Assembly (NCBI GenBank): GCA_964019335.1
Contig: OZ025739.1
Span: 186,001-250,000 of the forward strand
Reading direction: 5' to 3'
Length of the DNA stretch: 64,000 nucleotides
DNA from: Diplonema japonicum
Lineage: Eukaryota; Euglenozoa; Diplonemea; Diplonemida; Diplonemidae
In this document: piece by piece, positions 30,369 through 41,055 of the stretch
How positions within the stretch are numbered: the stretch's first letter is position 1
How the letters are laid out: every line of letters starts with the position of its first letter
Made by a program: the position numbers and the translations under genes
The notes under the pieces: generated by a model
Told to the model about the DNA's origin: nothing
Database searches by the model: none
What the model saw: the letters and a program-made list of their open reading frames with translations, nothing else

Positions 30369-33300
30369 ATGTTTGAAGGAAGTGAAGATGAACTGACAGG
30401 GTATGCGGCAAAGGGTGATTGGGTGAGGTTTTACTACGTGATGGGGAAGCTTCGAAAAGCCGCGAAGGAGAAACGGAAAAAGATCATCACACCCGTGCCC
30501 CCGTCAACCGTTAAACGCGCGTTCAGACGGAACAAAAACATGAGGGATTCCGATCTGCAGTTCGGATGCCTTACGAGAACCTTTGCCAAGAAATGGATTT
30601 TGATGGAAACGGAACCCAACGACGTGTGTCGCAAGACAACATTACACCTTCCTGTTCAGGAATCTGACACATATTCATCAATTAGCGAAGATCAAGAAGA
30701 TCAAGACAATTCACATTTCGAGCAAAGAATCCTACCTCGGAAGTGGAGGGTCCTGCTCAGCAATCTTGTGAAGACCAAGCTCATCCTTGACACTGATGTG
30801 ACGGATGCGTCCCTTCCACAAGCAACGTCTTATGAACGTGAAACACCTCTCACGCATCTTGCCGACACATTGTCAGAGGAACCGTTTGCAGAGAAGGGGT
30901 TCGAAAGTTTCAAAAATCTCCTTCCGAGCGTTTCTGAAACTACAGCGTCGCAACACGGTGAATCTGTGTGGAAATGGATTTCGATTCTGGTCAATTCGAA
31001 CCTGTTAAGAAAACGGGATGTTCAATGCAGACGGCATCCAAGGGAACCAAAACTAAACGTGATCAGAACGTGTTGCGCGGCGGCCTCATTGCGCGACACC
31101 ATCTCTAGAGTTGTGTCAGAGCTTTTAACAGGAGCGACATGGGGCTACTGGGGCGACCCTATAGGACGGGGCTACATATTTCAAAATCTTTACGAGGAGT
31201 ACCTCGACATCCAGTGGAACATCCTCAACGAGGAGGCTACGTCACGTTCGGCGATGCTCCCGAGCTCCAACAACCCCGACGAGTCGGCGTTGGTTGTCTG
31301 TGAAGGCAACACACGGGAATACATTCTATGGCAGGAAACCTTTCAAATTACATCGCTGACAGACAGGTTCTTCAGGTACTCCGCGCATACAACGTTGATG
31401 TCGCTTCCTAATGGTGTGGACAGCCTTGCTGTTCTTCACTTATGGTGTTCAAGGGAGGAAGTATACACTGCAATGAATTCTGCGTTTAAGGCAGTGGGGC
31501 ATCCGGAATATTACCCGCCGTATGTGACGAAACAGGCGGTTGGGATGTTTCGGAGTTTGGGGCGGTTTGCCTGTGTTTTGCTTGAGGTTTTGGATTCGCT
31601 TCTCGCGGTGCGGCATGTTACGTACAAGTACGTGAAGCTGCAGCGGGTGTTCTCCAACACCGTTCACTGGTCGACACTGACCATGGTCTCCAGTAGCGTG
31701 GCAAGCGTTTCAACAACGAGTTATGGGGCGTTACTCGTTCTCTTCCCCGGTATTAGTAAGGACATCTCAATTGCAACGCCCGATCAAACGCTATGTCTGT
31801 CGGTTGTGTACCCTTTCACTGCGTTTTACATCAACAATTTTCTCGCTGCCGACAAGGTGAGGGCCTACGGCGGGACACATGAAGTCCACGTACTGTCGAC
31901 GACACCCCCTTCTGTAAGAAGCATCACAACAGAAATATGTGTTACGGATTACTCCATGCTCGCGTTGGACTTCAAATTGAAACGTTACAAAGGGTTGAAC
32001 CCAAGGCTGGTTCGTTCCATTGAAGCGTGGTTGGGGGAAACCCGAAACCGCCCCGGGGTCGTCATCGGCGATAGAAAGAGTATCTTATTGCACGTGCACC
32101 GTTCCATGTGGCAGATGTTCGACAAGCGATCCTTATTGGTCGACGTGGGTGAGAAAACTGTGTTGCGAAAGAACATCTGGGCGTTCCCGGGACAGAGCCT
32201 CGCAGGGGTGTCGTTTGTCATCGTCGATTGCTTGAACCTCTCCCCAGACTTTGCGGAGGAGATAGGAAACGTGATACGCACCACGCATCGCCCCAATAGA
32301 ACCCTTGCCCGAACCACCTTCGAGCAGAATTTCCAGGCTGCTCTTATAAAACCCGCTGTTAGACCGCTTCTTGCTTTGCTAGCCGGGCAGGTTATCCCGT
32401 CGTTGATATTTACGGAAAATGGGTGTCGAGAATGGATATTTAAGGCGTGGATGGCTGAATTTGAAATCTTCTGGGAGGCTTTTCAATTTGTGTTCGAAGG
32501 AGAAGACGGTGCGACCGAAGAGTTTTCAGGAGCTTTCCCCGACCTCTGTGTCGAGACAAATACTATCACACAACAGCCCGCGTTCTTTGCGGATGCAAAA
32601 CTGGGATGCAGCAGCGCATACAGCGGGGACGAAGAGAAGACAATCTCCGTTTTTTCACGAAAAATCGCACCGATACCCGATTTCTGCAACCAAGTCTGCA
32701 AGGAGAAAGCCTACATCCTCGTGGCGGAGACGGCGGAACGGGTCGAAGTGACAGTGGCCAGCGGGATCCCACTGTGGCACTGCTACGCGTGGGTGGCGGC
32801 AATGGTGAAACCGGTCCAGCAACAACACCCAAACGGTCCGTGTCAACTGATAGACACATGGGGGCTGCCTCAAGGGTGCAAGACTCTTATCTTCCTCCCG
32901 ACGAGAATAGTAAAAAACTGTTCACATATGGATATTGTAGGAGACTGCCATACCTTATGGAGGATGACAGGAGACTACGGGCTGGGCGACACACCGCAAA
33001 CCTGGAGTGCGATCAGCAAGAGCATCATGCAAGCAGTGGAGCAGACACCCATGGACTACCTCCCGTCATCGTGGACGTCCGCAGTGGTGTTCTCGTACGC
33101 CATGAGAGTGGCGTGTTCATACTTCCTGGACACTGCCTCGCAATTCATGGACTGGATGAAGAATCCTTTGTTCCACTCTGTCGAAGCCGAGGCGATCCTG
33201 CTTTTAGAAACTGCCCTACGCGCCGATCTCGATGCGTCGTGGGCAATGGCCATCGAGATCATGGAGGGCTCCTTCCGTTCTCCCACATTCGAGGTGGATG

Positions 33301-34196
33301 TGCTGCAGACATGGGAAACGCTTGATAGAGAGACGCAGCTCAACGAGGAGGCGGAAACCAGGCGTACCCTCCTGGCCCCATGGGCCTTGCTTGATCTCAT
33401 GCCGTTTCGGACGACAGACGCCACGATAAACTGTGGGGTCAGACATCTCCTCCCGAACCCTCTCATTACCGATTTCCTCACCGCAGCTGGTCTCATGCTC
33501 CTCCCCATCGAAGACAGGGTCCGCGTTATGTGGGACAAGGCACCTTTTTCATCCCCCACCATAACCATGTTCATCAGGGGCCGCATGGACAGCGATAGCA
33601 AACAGTGTTGCACACCCGAAGAGGCGGTTGTGTTGAACACGAAACCATCGAATTCAAGAAGACGGCGAGCATCGTGGGTCGGGGATTTGGTCCGCGCTGC
33701 TCGGAACGGTGACATCGAGACTTTAAAAATCGTCAAGTATTTAGGGATCAAGGCGGAGAAGGATGCCACGACGTCGAAGGGACCAGTCCTCGAGGCTGCA
33801 TTAGCAGGGCACAGCGACTGCTTGGTGGAACTTTTGAACATGGGGGGGGACATTCATGAAAAGGATGCAAAGGGGCTGAGTGTGATTCATGCTGTCTGTC
33901 TCGCGGGAAAGCTTGAGTGCCTTGAAGTCCTCATCGACAGGGGCATAGATCTCAACATACAAGAGTCCAAGGGATGGACCCCACTTCACTTTGCCAAGCA
34001 CTCTGGACACACCCAGTGTGCCTCCCTCCTCCTCCGCCACGGCGCTTGTCCCAACATCTGCGACATTTGGGGCAATACCGCAGACGACAATACCCGCATC
34101 CCAAACACCGTCAAACCAAGGTATCTTCATATTTACCCAGCGCTCCCGACGGTTCTGAGCCCTGGCTACACCACTCCATGGAGCCAGGCACTGTAG
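30369..34196 (+). CDS. Large protein of unknown function with C-terminal ankyrin repeats (1,275 aa)
   Basis: One uninterrupted frame of 1,275 codons. Residues 1-1100 contain no domain I recognise; hydrophobic and charged segments alternate as in a folded cytosolic protein, with recurrent tryptophans. From about 1115 to 1245 there are four ankyrin-type repeats: VRAARNGDIETLKIVKYLGI, EAALAGHSDCLVELLNMG, SVIHAVCLAGKLECLEVLID and WTPLHFAKHSGHTQCASLLL. A protein-binding role for this end is likely. The start is uncertain. The frame is open upstream to a CTTCCAG acceptor at about 30341, so 5' sequence may be missing. Codon usage and composition match neighbouring genes. Confidence 0.75.
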   Translation: MFEGSEDELTGYAAKGDWVRFYYVMGKLRKAAKEKRKKIITPVPPSTVKRAFRRNKNMRDSDLQFGCLTRTFAKKWILMETEPNDVCRKTTLHLPVQESDTYSSISEDQEDQDNSHFEQRILPRKWRVLLSNLVKTKLILDTDVTDASLPQATSYERETPLTHLADTLSEEPFAEKGFESFKNLLPSVSETTASQHGESVWKWISILVNSNLLRKRDVQCRRHPREPKLNVIRTCCAAASLRDTISRVVSELLTGATWGYWGDPIGRGYIFQNLYEEYLDIQWNILNEEATSRSAMLPSSNNPDESALVVCEGNTREYILWQETFQITSLTDRFFRYSAHTTLMSLPNGVDSLAVLHLWCSREEVYTAMNSAFKAVGHPEYYPPYVTKQAVGMFRSLGRFACVLLEVLDSLLAVRHVTYKYVKLQRVFSNTVHWSTLTMVSSSVASVSTTSYGALLVLFPGISKDISIATPDQTLCLSVVYPFTAFYINNFLAADKVRAYGGTHEVHVLSTTPPSVRSITTEICVTDYSMLALDFKLKRYKGLNPRLVRSIEAWLGETRNRPGVVIGDRKSILLHVHRSMWQMFDKRSLLVDVGEKTVLRKNIWAFPGQSLAGVSFVIVDCLNLSPDFAEEIGNVIRTTHRPNRTLARTTFEQNFQAALIKPAVRPLLALLAGQVIPSLIFTENGCREWIFKAWMAEFEIFWEAFQFVFEGEDGATEEFSGAFPDLCVETNTITQQPAFFADAKLGCSSAYSGDEEKTISVFSRKIAPIPDFCNQVCKEKAYILVAETAERVEVTVASGIPLWHCYAWVAAMVKPVQQQHPNGPCQLIDTWGLPQGCKTLIFLPTRIVKNCSHMDIVGDCHTLWRMTGDYGLGDTPQTWSAISKSIMQAVEQTPMDYLPSSWTSAVVFSYAMRVACSYFLDTASQFMDWMKNPLFHSVEAEAILLLETALRADLDASWAMAIEIMEGSFRSPTFEVDVLQTWETLDRETQLNEEAETRRTLLAPWALLDLMPFRTTDATINCGVRHLLPNPLITDFLTAAGLMLLPIEDRVRVMWDKAPFSSPTITMFIRGRMDSDSKQCCTPEEAVVLNTKPSNSRRRRASWVGDLVRAARNGDIETLKIVKYLGIKAEKDATTSKGPVLEAALAGHSDCLVELLNMGGDIHEKDAKGLSVIHAVCLAGKLECLEVLIDRGIDLNIQESKGWTPLHFAKHSGHTQCASLLLRHGACPNICDIWGNTADDNTRIPNTVKPRYLHIYPALPTVLSPGYTTPWSQAL

Positions 34197-34359
34197 ATTG
34201 TTAAAAAAGGTGTACGAGAGTTTTTTTTCTTGTTCTTTTCCGTTTTTTCTAAAACGTTGCCATTGTCTCGACTTTTTTATCTACCCCCCCTTTTTTTTCT
34301 GACGCGGGGAAAAAAAAAACACCACAGTTTTTTAAGCTTTAAATACACAAAAAGAAAAC

Positions 34360-36483
34360 ATGGGCGGATGCACGTCATTAGAAGAGAATGAGCAGGTTCT
34401 CCTGAAGGACAACTCTGGTACCAAGTCAGTAATCAACGGGCCTGGCGGCAGGGTGTGCACTGGGTGCCAAACTGTTATTGAGAAGAGGGGTGCCGTGGTG
34501 CTCACGGAGCTTATGTACGCGCGGATAGGCGACAACTTAGCAGGAACACGTCGGCACGTTAACGGCCCTGCGGTGCTGTGGCTAAAACCACACGAAACGC
34601 TCCTTGAAAAGGAGACCGCTGTAGTGTTGTCAGTGAACCAACACTGCACCGTGAAGAACGAGGAGACCGGTGCTCTAGAATCCTTCTTCGGCCCAGTACG
34701 GGTGGTTATGAAGTCCGCACACGACGGGATCCAAGGCGGCATCAAGGAATGCACAGTCATCAAGCACGGCGAGTTCTGCAAGGTCAAGAACGAAGAAGAC
34801 GGTGTGCACACCATAGTATGCGGCCCGAAGGTTCTGAGGCTAGGCCCCAAGGAGCTCATTGTGGGTGGCGTCTCCAAACTGTCCATCCTGAAGCACGGCG
34901 AGTACTGCAAGATTAAAGACATCAAAACAGGTAATATCAGAATCGTGACCGGCCCTGGTCTCGTCGAGATGAAACCCAACGACAAGGTTCTCGTGGAAAA
35001 GGCGAAGTTCCCCATCTTGCAGAGGGGTGAATACTGCAAAATCATCAACGAGATGGGGGGAAAGATCCGTGTCGTGCACGGACCCGCCTTCGTGGACCTC
35101 GGCCCCACTGAGGAAATCCAGGGATCCGTCATGAAATGCCCCGATTTGTCTGCGCAGGAGTTCCTGGTGGTGAGGAACGAATCTGAGGGAACGGAGAGGA
35201 ACGTGGTGGGGCCGACATTGTTCATGCCGTCGGCGTTCGATATTTTCGACAAGGTTCGCAAGGTGATCGTTCTGTGCCACCATGAGTACGTGAAGCTATG
35301 CGACTGCAACGGTTCCCTCCGGATCGAGAAGGGCCCGAAGAGGGTCATCCCGGATCCCTTAGACGAGGTCCTCGAGGGTGGGAAACAACGCGCGGTCATC
35401 ATCGACAAGCACAACGCCGTCCTGGTAAGGGACACATCCACCGCAGAACTGTCATTAGTATCCGAACACGGGTTGTTCTGGCCGAAGCCGTACGAGCAGA
35501 TCATCGAGGTGAGGAAGAAGATCATCCTGGAACAGTACGAAACGGTGGTGTGCAAGGACAACACGGGAAGGTTCTACTACGCATCAGGGGACATGACCCT
35601 TCCAGAAGAATTGAGAGGGCCTGGTCCGGACTTCTTCCTCCCACCACACCACGAGCTCGTGACAGCATCGTGGAGCACAGATCTCCACATGAACCATGAC
35701 ACCTTTGAAGAGATCGAGCGGTTCGACTCCCGACCGAGAAACATGAATTATGAGTTTGAATGCCGTACGCTTGATAATGTGTCGCTTCTCGTAGATGTTA
35801 CGTTCTTCTGGAAGATCCTTGATGTGAAGGCGATGATCGAGTGCACGAAGGACGCTCCTGGCGATACCTGCACGCACGCGAGGTCGATGATCATGGCGGA
35901 GATTTCGAGGATTAAACTGATGGATTTTTTGGGCTGTTTCAACGAGATTATCCGCAACGCCTGTCTGAAAGACAATTTCTACAACGAACGAGGGATAGAT
36001 TTACTGTCTGTTGAGGTCCTGCGATTTTCCTGCACCTCGTCAGAGACCGATAAGGTTCTTCAAGAGATTATCAAGGAAACATGCGACAGATTGAAATTCA
36101 AGGAAAGACAGAAGGGCGAGAACGAAGTTGCTCTGGAACGACTTGAAGGTGAGATCGCGGAGGAGACAGTGAAGCGGGATCTTATTGAAGTTAAGAAGAG
36201 CCACATGAAGATCGAAGCGAAGATTGAAGGCGAGGCCGAGGGTATCGAGATTGCGGAGTTTTTGAACCGAGTTGCCTCTACTGAGTTTAATGGTAGTTCC
36301 ATCGGGATGAAGCACGCGCTGAGCATATTTGAAAACATCAAGAAAATGGATTTCCAACTCGAATCCATTAACGCCCTCACGAACGGCACCGCTAACCTCA
36401 CTGTCATGCCTTCCAAGGCCAATCTTAATGTTGGAAACCCTCTTCCCTACCCTGTTGATAAGACTTCTGTTTACTCTGATTAA
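34360..36483 (+). CDS. Lipid-anchored vault (MVP)-like repeat protein with SPFH shoulder domain (707 aa)
   Basis: The N terminus MGGCTS fits N-myristoylation at Gly2 with a palmitoylatable Cys4. Residues 10-430 contain about eight repeats of around 50 residues with the pattern EYCKIxxxxxGxxRxVxGPxxVxLxPxE, like the repeats of major vault protein. Residues 440-590 resemble the SPFH/band-7 shoulder (FECRTLDNVSLLVDVTFFW ... HARSMIMAEISRIKL). A helical, E/K-rich segment (600-660) follows, equivalent to a short cap helix. It is shorter than typical MVP (about 850-900 aa). By architecture it could form vault-like or flotillin-like assemblies. Membrane anchoring would be atypical for vault protein. 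An acceptor-like ACACCACAG ends at 34327, 32 nt before the ATG. Confidence 0.8.
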   Translation: MGGCTSLEENEQVLLKDNSGTKSVINGPGGRVCTGCQTVIEKRGAVVLTELMYARIGDNLAGTRRHVNGPAVLWLKPHETLLEKETAVVLSVNQHCTVKNEETGALESFFGPVRVVMKSAHDGIQGGIKECTVIKHGEFCKVKNEEDGVHTIVCGPKVLRLGPKELIVGGVSKLSILKHGEYCKIKDIKTGNIRIVTGPGLVEMKPNDKVLVEKAKFPILQRGEYCKIINEMGGKIRVVHGPAFVDLGPTEEIQGSVMKCPDLSAQEFLVVRNESEGTERNVVGPTLFMPSAFDIFDKVRKVIVLCHHEYVKLCDCNGSLRIEKGPKRVIPDPLDEVLEGGKQRAVIIDKHNAVLVRDTSTAELSLVSEHGLFWPKPYEQIIEVRKKIILEQYETVVCKDNTGRFYYASGDMTLPEELRGPGPDFFLPPHHELVTASWSTDLHMNHDTFEEIERFDSRPRNMNYEFECRTLDNVSLLVDVTFFWKILDVKAMIECTKDAPGDTCTHARSMIMAEISRIKLMDFLGCFNEIIRNACLKDNFYNERGIDLLSVEVLRFSCTSSETDKVLQEIIKETCDRLKFKERQKGENEVALERLEGEIAEETVKRDLIEVKKSHMKIEAKIEGEAEGIEIAEFLNRVASTEFNGSSIGMKHALSIFENIKKMDFQLESINALTNGTANLTVMPSKANLNVGNPLPYPVDKTSVYSD

Positions 36484-36969
36484 AAAGAAAAAAAAAATTT
36501 TTTTTAAAAAACCCCCCTTTTTTTTGTTTTTGCTTCCTTCCGCTCTTATGTTTTGTCTTGTTTTTTTTTTTTTTTTTTTTAACCCAAAATTTTCTTCTCC
36601 CATATTATTTCTTCCATTGCATTTTTTTTTCTTTTCCTTCCATTCCCCCCTTCCATTTTTTTTTTTTTTTTTTTCCTCATTTCAAAATAGGGTGATCGTT
36701 CACCTGAGGAAAAAAAAAAAAGAGAGAAAAAAAAAGTCTCTTTTTTTAAAAGATATTACTTAATTCGCATCTACCCTCTCACTTCTCTCTCCTCATTGTG
36801 ATACGAGAGGGCTCAAACCAGTTGTACGTCTTCTTCTTCTTTTTCTTATTCTTTTATTTTTTTTTCCCCTTTATTTATTTTCTTTTATTTTCTTTTTTTT
36901 TTTCATCTGCTTTCCCCCTCGAATATCAAAAACCCACAAGTCTTTTCAATAATTTAAAAAAAAAAAAAT
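36484..36969. other. Intergenic spacer
   Basis: T- and A-rich homopolymers with C/T-rich stretches. Nothing supportable. Poly(A) then T immediately precedes the next ATG. Confidence 0.6.
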
Positions 36970-39034
36970 ATGTTAACATGTGACATCTTCAAACGGGACG
37001 AGCTCCCCCCCAAGTACCACCCAGTAACCGAAGAGCAAATCACAATTATAGAAGCAAGTTGTGCAGGTGGGAAGACACGAGTTGAAGGAGGGTTGGGGTG
37101 GAAAAAAATGAATGCTGAAAGGTGCTTAATCGATGCATGTCAAAGCAGCACTCTCGCAAGTTCCCTGCACAAAGCCCACAACATCCTGACCCACTATTCC
37201 ACCTGGCTAGGCCACGAAACCGTAAATACACTCAAATCCACCATCCCGGTTCTCATCACCGCGAGGGAAAACGCAGAAACAGAACTGCAGGCTTTGATTT
37301 CCTCCAGCGACGCCTGCACCTTGGGAGAACTAATGAAAAAAATCGGCCTGCAAAACCACCCGTTTGTGAAGAAAGTATGCACGCTGACTTACCGAGAACG
37401 GCTTCAAGACCAGATACGCAGTGCAGAGGGACAGGTTACCGACCCGCATCTTGACTATATCCTTTCTAGCACAGAGGCTGTGTACACAGCTCTTATACAC
37501 CCCCTCATGTGTAGTGATAAGGTGAAGTGGCTTGCTGAGGCAACGGATTATATTTACGAGGAGTTTGGGAAGATGAGGTGTGATGAGTTTTTCGACATTC
37601 TCGTGGAGTACCCCGATTCCATGCCCGCGCTGGTCGATCTCAGATCGTGTTTTGTTGCGAAGCCCTCTCTTTACGCCTATCTTGTAACCTCCGCCAAGGA
37701 TGTCGTCAAAAAACGTCTTCTTCACGCAGGCGCCAAAACAGATGATATCGTACAGTTGTACATCGATGCCATGAAGGCCGTCGACATGCTGTTCCCAGGT
37801 CAGCACAAGGCTATCGATGCTGTAACCGGTCCGATCCAGTCGTATCTTAGAAATAGACGTGAAGCGGCTACGTTGTTCGTCTTTGGTTTGATAGACGACC
37901 ACACCTCGCAGCTGTCGGAGATATTACAACCGGAACTGCACGCAAAGCGATCGGAGCTGTGCGATGTTGAGGAAGAAGAAGTTGTCGATGACGACAGAGG
38001 CCAGCAACGACACATAAGAAGACTCGACGTCTTGAAAAGACTCGTCAACACATTCGGCGGACGGGATTTTGTCGTCTCCCTGTACCGTAGTGTCCTCGCC
38101 GACAAGCTCATGGCACGAGAAGATTTCAACGCGGAAGCAGAGATCACTGCGCTAGAGCTTCTCAAGGTACGCTTTGGCGACACGCCACTGCAAAACTGCG
38201 AAGTGATGGTACGAGACGTTGCCGAGAGCAAGCGGTTCTGCCAGATGGTTCACAAGAAAGGAGAGTTCGCAGAGATACCCGAGTACAGGAACATCCAATG
38301 CGAGGCGAAGATGGCAACCGCGTTGATCCAGTCGAAACTGTACTGGCCGAAGCTTCCTGTTGTACAAGAGTTTACACCGCACCCGTTGATCGCAACCCTG
38401 CAGGACGCTCTTGCTGCAGACTATGGAAAACGGAAAGAACCGCGGAAAATCAGGTACCAACCTGGTGTGGGGAGTGTTTCGCTCACCGTGTCGCTTTACT
38501 CAGACAGCAGCATGACGGAGAAGGTGAGCTTGGCTGTCCATGCGCCGATCCCGCAGGTTTCGATATTGTTACATTTGGGAGAGGCGCAGCCTCAGGGGTT
38601 GGGATTGGACGAACTTGCAGAACTGTGCACAGTGGCACCTTCTGTAGTTGCATCAAAGATCAGTTATTGGGTGAACCAGTCGCTGGTCGTGTTGGAAAAT
38701 GGTGTGTACACCTGTGCGGTGACGAAGACAAAAGGTTCAGGCATTGTCGAAGGGGTATGCTGCACGTGTCACACACACCTCATTACAGGACGCCAACGGT
38801 GCGGACGAGATCATGGCCGCCGAGGACGAAGAGGCCAACGAGACCATCGCGGAGTTCGTGGACGGCATCCTCCGTACCTTCGGCCCGCAGGACGTTCCCT
38901 TCATAGAAAACAAACTGCAAGCCTTCATGGACGAATACACGAAGTGCAGAGAAGGCCTAGTTGCCTTACTGAGCGGCATGGTGACCACCGACCAGCTACA
39001 CCTCTCAGGGGACAAGTACTCGGTCAAAGATTAG
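36970..39034 (+). CDS. APC2: Anaphase-promoting complex subunit 2, cullin-like (676 aa, two exons)
   Basis: Exons are 36970-38754 and 38789-39034; the 34-nt intron begins GTATGC and ends CATTACAG. The cullin-type region includes RLDVLKRLVNTFGGRDFVVS, LYRSVLADKLMAREDF, ALELLKVRFGDTPLQNCEVMVRDVAESKR and QSKLYWPKLP. All are characteristic of APC2, the scaffold that holds the APC11 RING subunit in the cell-cycle E3 ligase. The C-terminal APC2/winged-helix domain (LDELAELCTVAPSVVASKISYWVNQSLV and, after the intron, the IENKLQAFMDEY to SGDKYSVKD segment) is complete. It is somewhat shorter than human APC2. The frame happens to stay open past the intron into the next gene; this read-through is an artefact. 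Confidence 0.92.
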
Positions 39035-39177
39035 ATACCCATCCCTCTTACCCCATTGTTAGACATGTTATTATTATTATTCCTTTTTTTTTTTTCTTTT
39101 TTAAATCCCGTTTACTTTTCTCGAAGGGTCAGGGGATACAAAGAAGAAAAAAAAAAAAAAAAAAAAGAATCGCCAAT

Positions 39178-40251
39178 ATGAGCATAGACCTTAGTGGGAT
39201 GTTGTCGAAGGTGCAGTCGAAGGCAAACGATTTGAAGAACAAGGCGATGGGGCTGACACCTTTGGAGGTGAAGGTCTACGAATCGACGAACGACGAGACG
39301 TGGGGACCCCACGGCACGCTGATGCAAGAGATCGCAGATGCCACCTTTTACCACGCCGACAGAAGGGTGGTGATGCCCATATTACTTAGAAAGCTGGAAT
39401 GCGTAGGGAAACAGTGGCGGCAGTGCTACAAGGCCATGCTTGTGCTTGAATTCCTCGCCACAAGAGGCCCCTCGCAAGTGGAAGACGAGATCCGCGAGAA
39501 CTTGTACGTCATCAAGGACATCTCGCGAAACTTCAAGTACCACGATGAGAAGCGAGTCGACCAGGGGCTTAACGTGAGGGAGCGCGCGAAGAAGCTCCAC
39601 GACCTGCTCTCGAACTACGATATCCTCGAAGCGGAAAGGGAGAAGGCGCAGCAGACACGTGACAAGATGAACAACAAGCACGAGATCCGCGACCGCGACG
39701 ACTTCCGGGAACGAGAGCGAGACACCAGCAGGAACGAGAGGAGGGAAGAGGAAAGAAGACGGAAGGAGCAGCAAAGACAGGAAGACATCAGCAGGATGGA
39801 AAAATCCTCGCAGAACTGGAAGGAACAGCAAACGAAGGCAACCAGCATCACGCCTATCGCAGGCCCCGCGGGTATGGGCAAACCTCGCCAGCCCGTCCAG
39901 GGCATGCCCAAAACCAGCGTCCCCGCGGCATCGAAGGACGAGGGGTTCACGAACTTCAGCTCTGCACCGAAGCCCGCTGCTGTTGAAGAGTTCAACCCCC
40001 GTGGGGTTACCACTACCACTACCACAGCGGCGGTACCTGCCGCGTCTGAAGATCTATTCGGCGATTTCAGTCAGCCGCCGCCGCAGCAGCAGCAGCAGCA
40101 GCAATTCGACCCCTTCAGCGCAGCGCCTGCTCAACAGCAGCAGCAGCAGCCACCCCAACAGCAGCAGTTTGACATGTTCCAGACGGCGCCAGCGCAGCAA
40201 CAACAGCAACCACAACAGCAATTTGACCCATTCGGCTCTGCAGCACCCGTT

Positions 40252-40282
<31 letters not shown>

Positions 40283-40842
40283 CCCAACAGCACTTTGAAA
40301 TGTTCCAATCTGCACCTGCTCAGCAGCAGTCTGCCCAGCCTCAGCAGCAGCAATTTAACGCGTTCCAGTCTGCCCAGCCCCAGCAGCAGCAGCAACAACC
40401 TCAGCAGCAACAGCCCTTCAACCCGTTTGGTGATATGCAGAGCTCGCAAGCGCCAGCCTCGACCCCTGCCCCCGCGCCTGCTGCGGGTGGCATGGATGAC
40501 CTGTTCGGTGCCCCGGTATGTTTGCCTCCTCATGTTCAAGACCACCGCCAGGCCGCATCTGCGACTGCTACTCCTACTCCCTCTGCTTCGAAGAAAAGTG
40601 CTGAGCAGAACTTCCTTGGCGACCTTGCAGGAGCGCTTGGTGGCATGGACGTGGGGAGTTCAACACGTGCGTCCAGCCCGAAGACGCAAAACACGCACGG
40701 GGGGAAGACACTGGCACAGCTGGGTATGGGATCAAGATACAAAACACAATAACCTCCACACCACAGCTACCGGGCCCTCACAGCAGCAACCAGTGGCGGG
40801 GAATAACATGTACCAGCAGCCCAATCCAAACATGATGCAGCA

Positions 40843-40873
<31 letters not shown>

Positions 40874-41011
40874 AACAACATGAACATGGGAATGCAGCAG
40901 CAATACAACCAAGGTGGTCAAATGTACAACCAGCAAGGCGCGTTCCAGCAGCAGCAGCAACAGTTCCAGCAACAGAACCAAAACATGAACGGGAACAACC
41001 CATTCTTCTAG
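39178..41011 (+). CDS. Epsin-like ENTH-domain clathrin adaptor (584 aa, three exons)
   Basis: Exons are 39178-40515, 40552-40723 and 40767-41011. The N-terminal ENTH domain (about 10-145) has KVYESTNDETWGPHGTLMQEI, MPILLRKLECVGKQWRQCYKAMLVLEFL and NFKYHDEKRVDQGLNVRERAKKL. It binds phosphoinositides during clathrin-coated vesicle formation. A charged helix follows, then a long Q-rich tail with repeated FDPF / FNPF / FQSA motifs. The protein ends NNPFF, so NPF-type motifs for EH-domain partners are present. The first intron is 36 nt and lacks a stop, so retention would add 12 residues. The second is 43 nt, phase 1. A GM-rich stretch (MGMGMGMGMGM) lies in the last exon. Confidence 0.9.
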
Positions 41012-41024
41012 GGGGGATTATCCC

Positions 41025-41055
<31 letters not shown>

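Noticed and set aside
34124-34143. A 20-nt intron near the end of the ankyrin gene
   Set aside because: GTATCT and CCCAG are present, but 20 nt is far below all other introns here (32 or more), and the continuous frame is equally good.
36970-40752. A single 1,260-codon protein joining APC2 and epsin
   Set aside because: The frame stays open by chance through an unspliced 34-nt intron and homopolymer spacer. APC2 ends at 39034 and the epsin ENTH domain begins at its own ATG at 39178.
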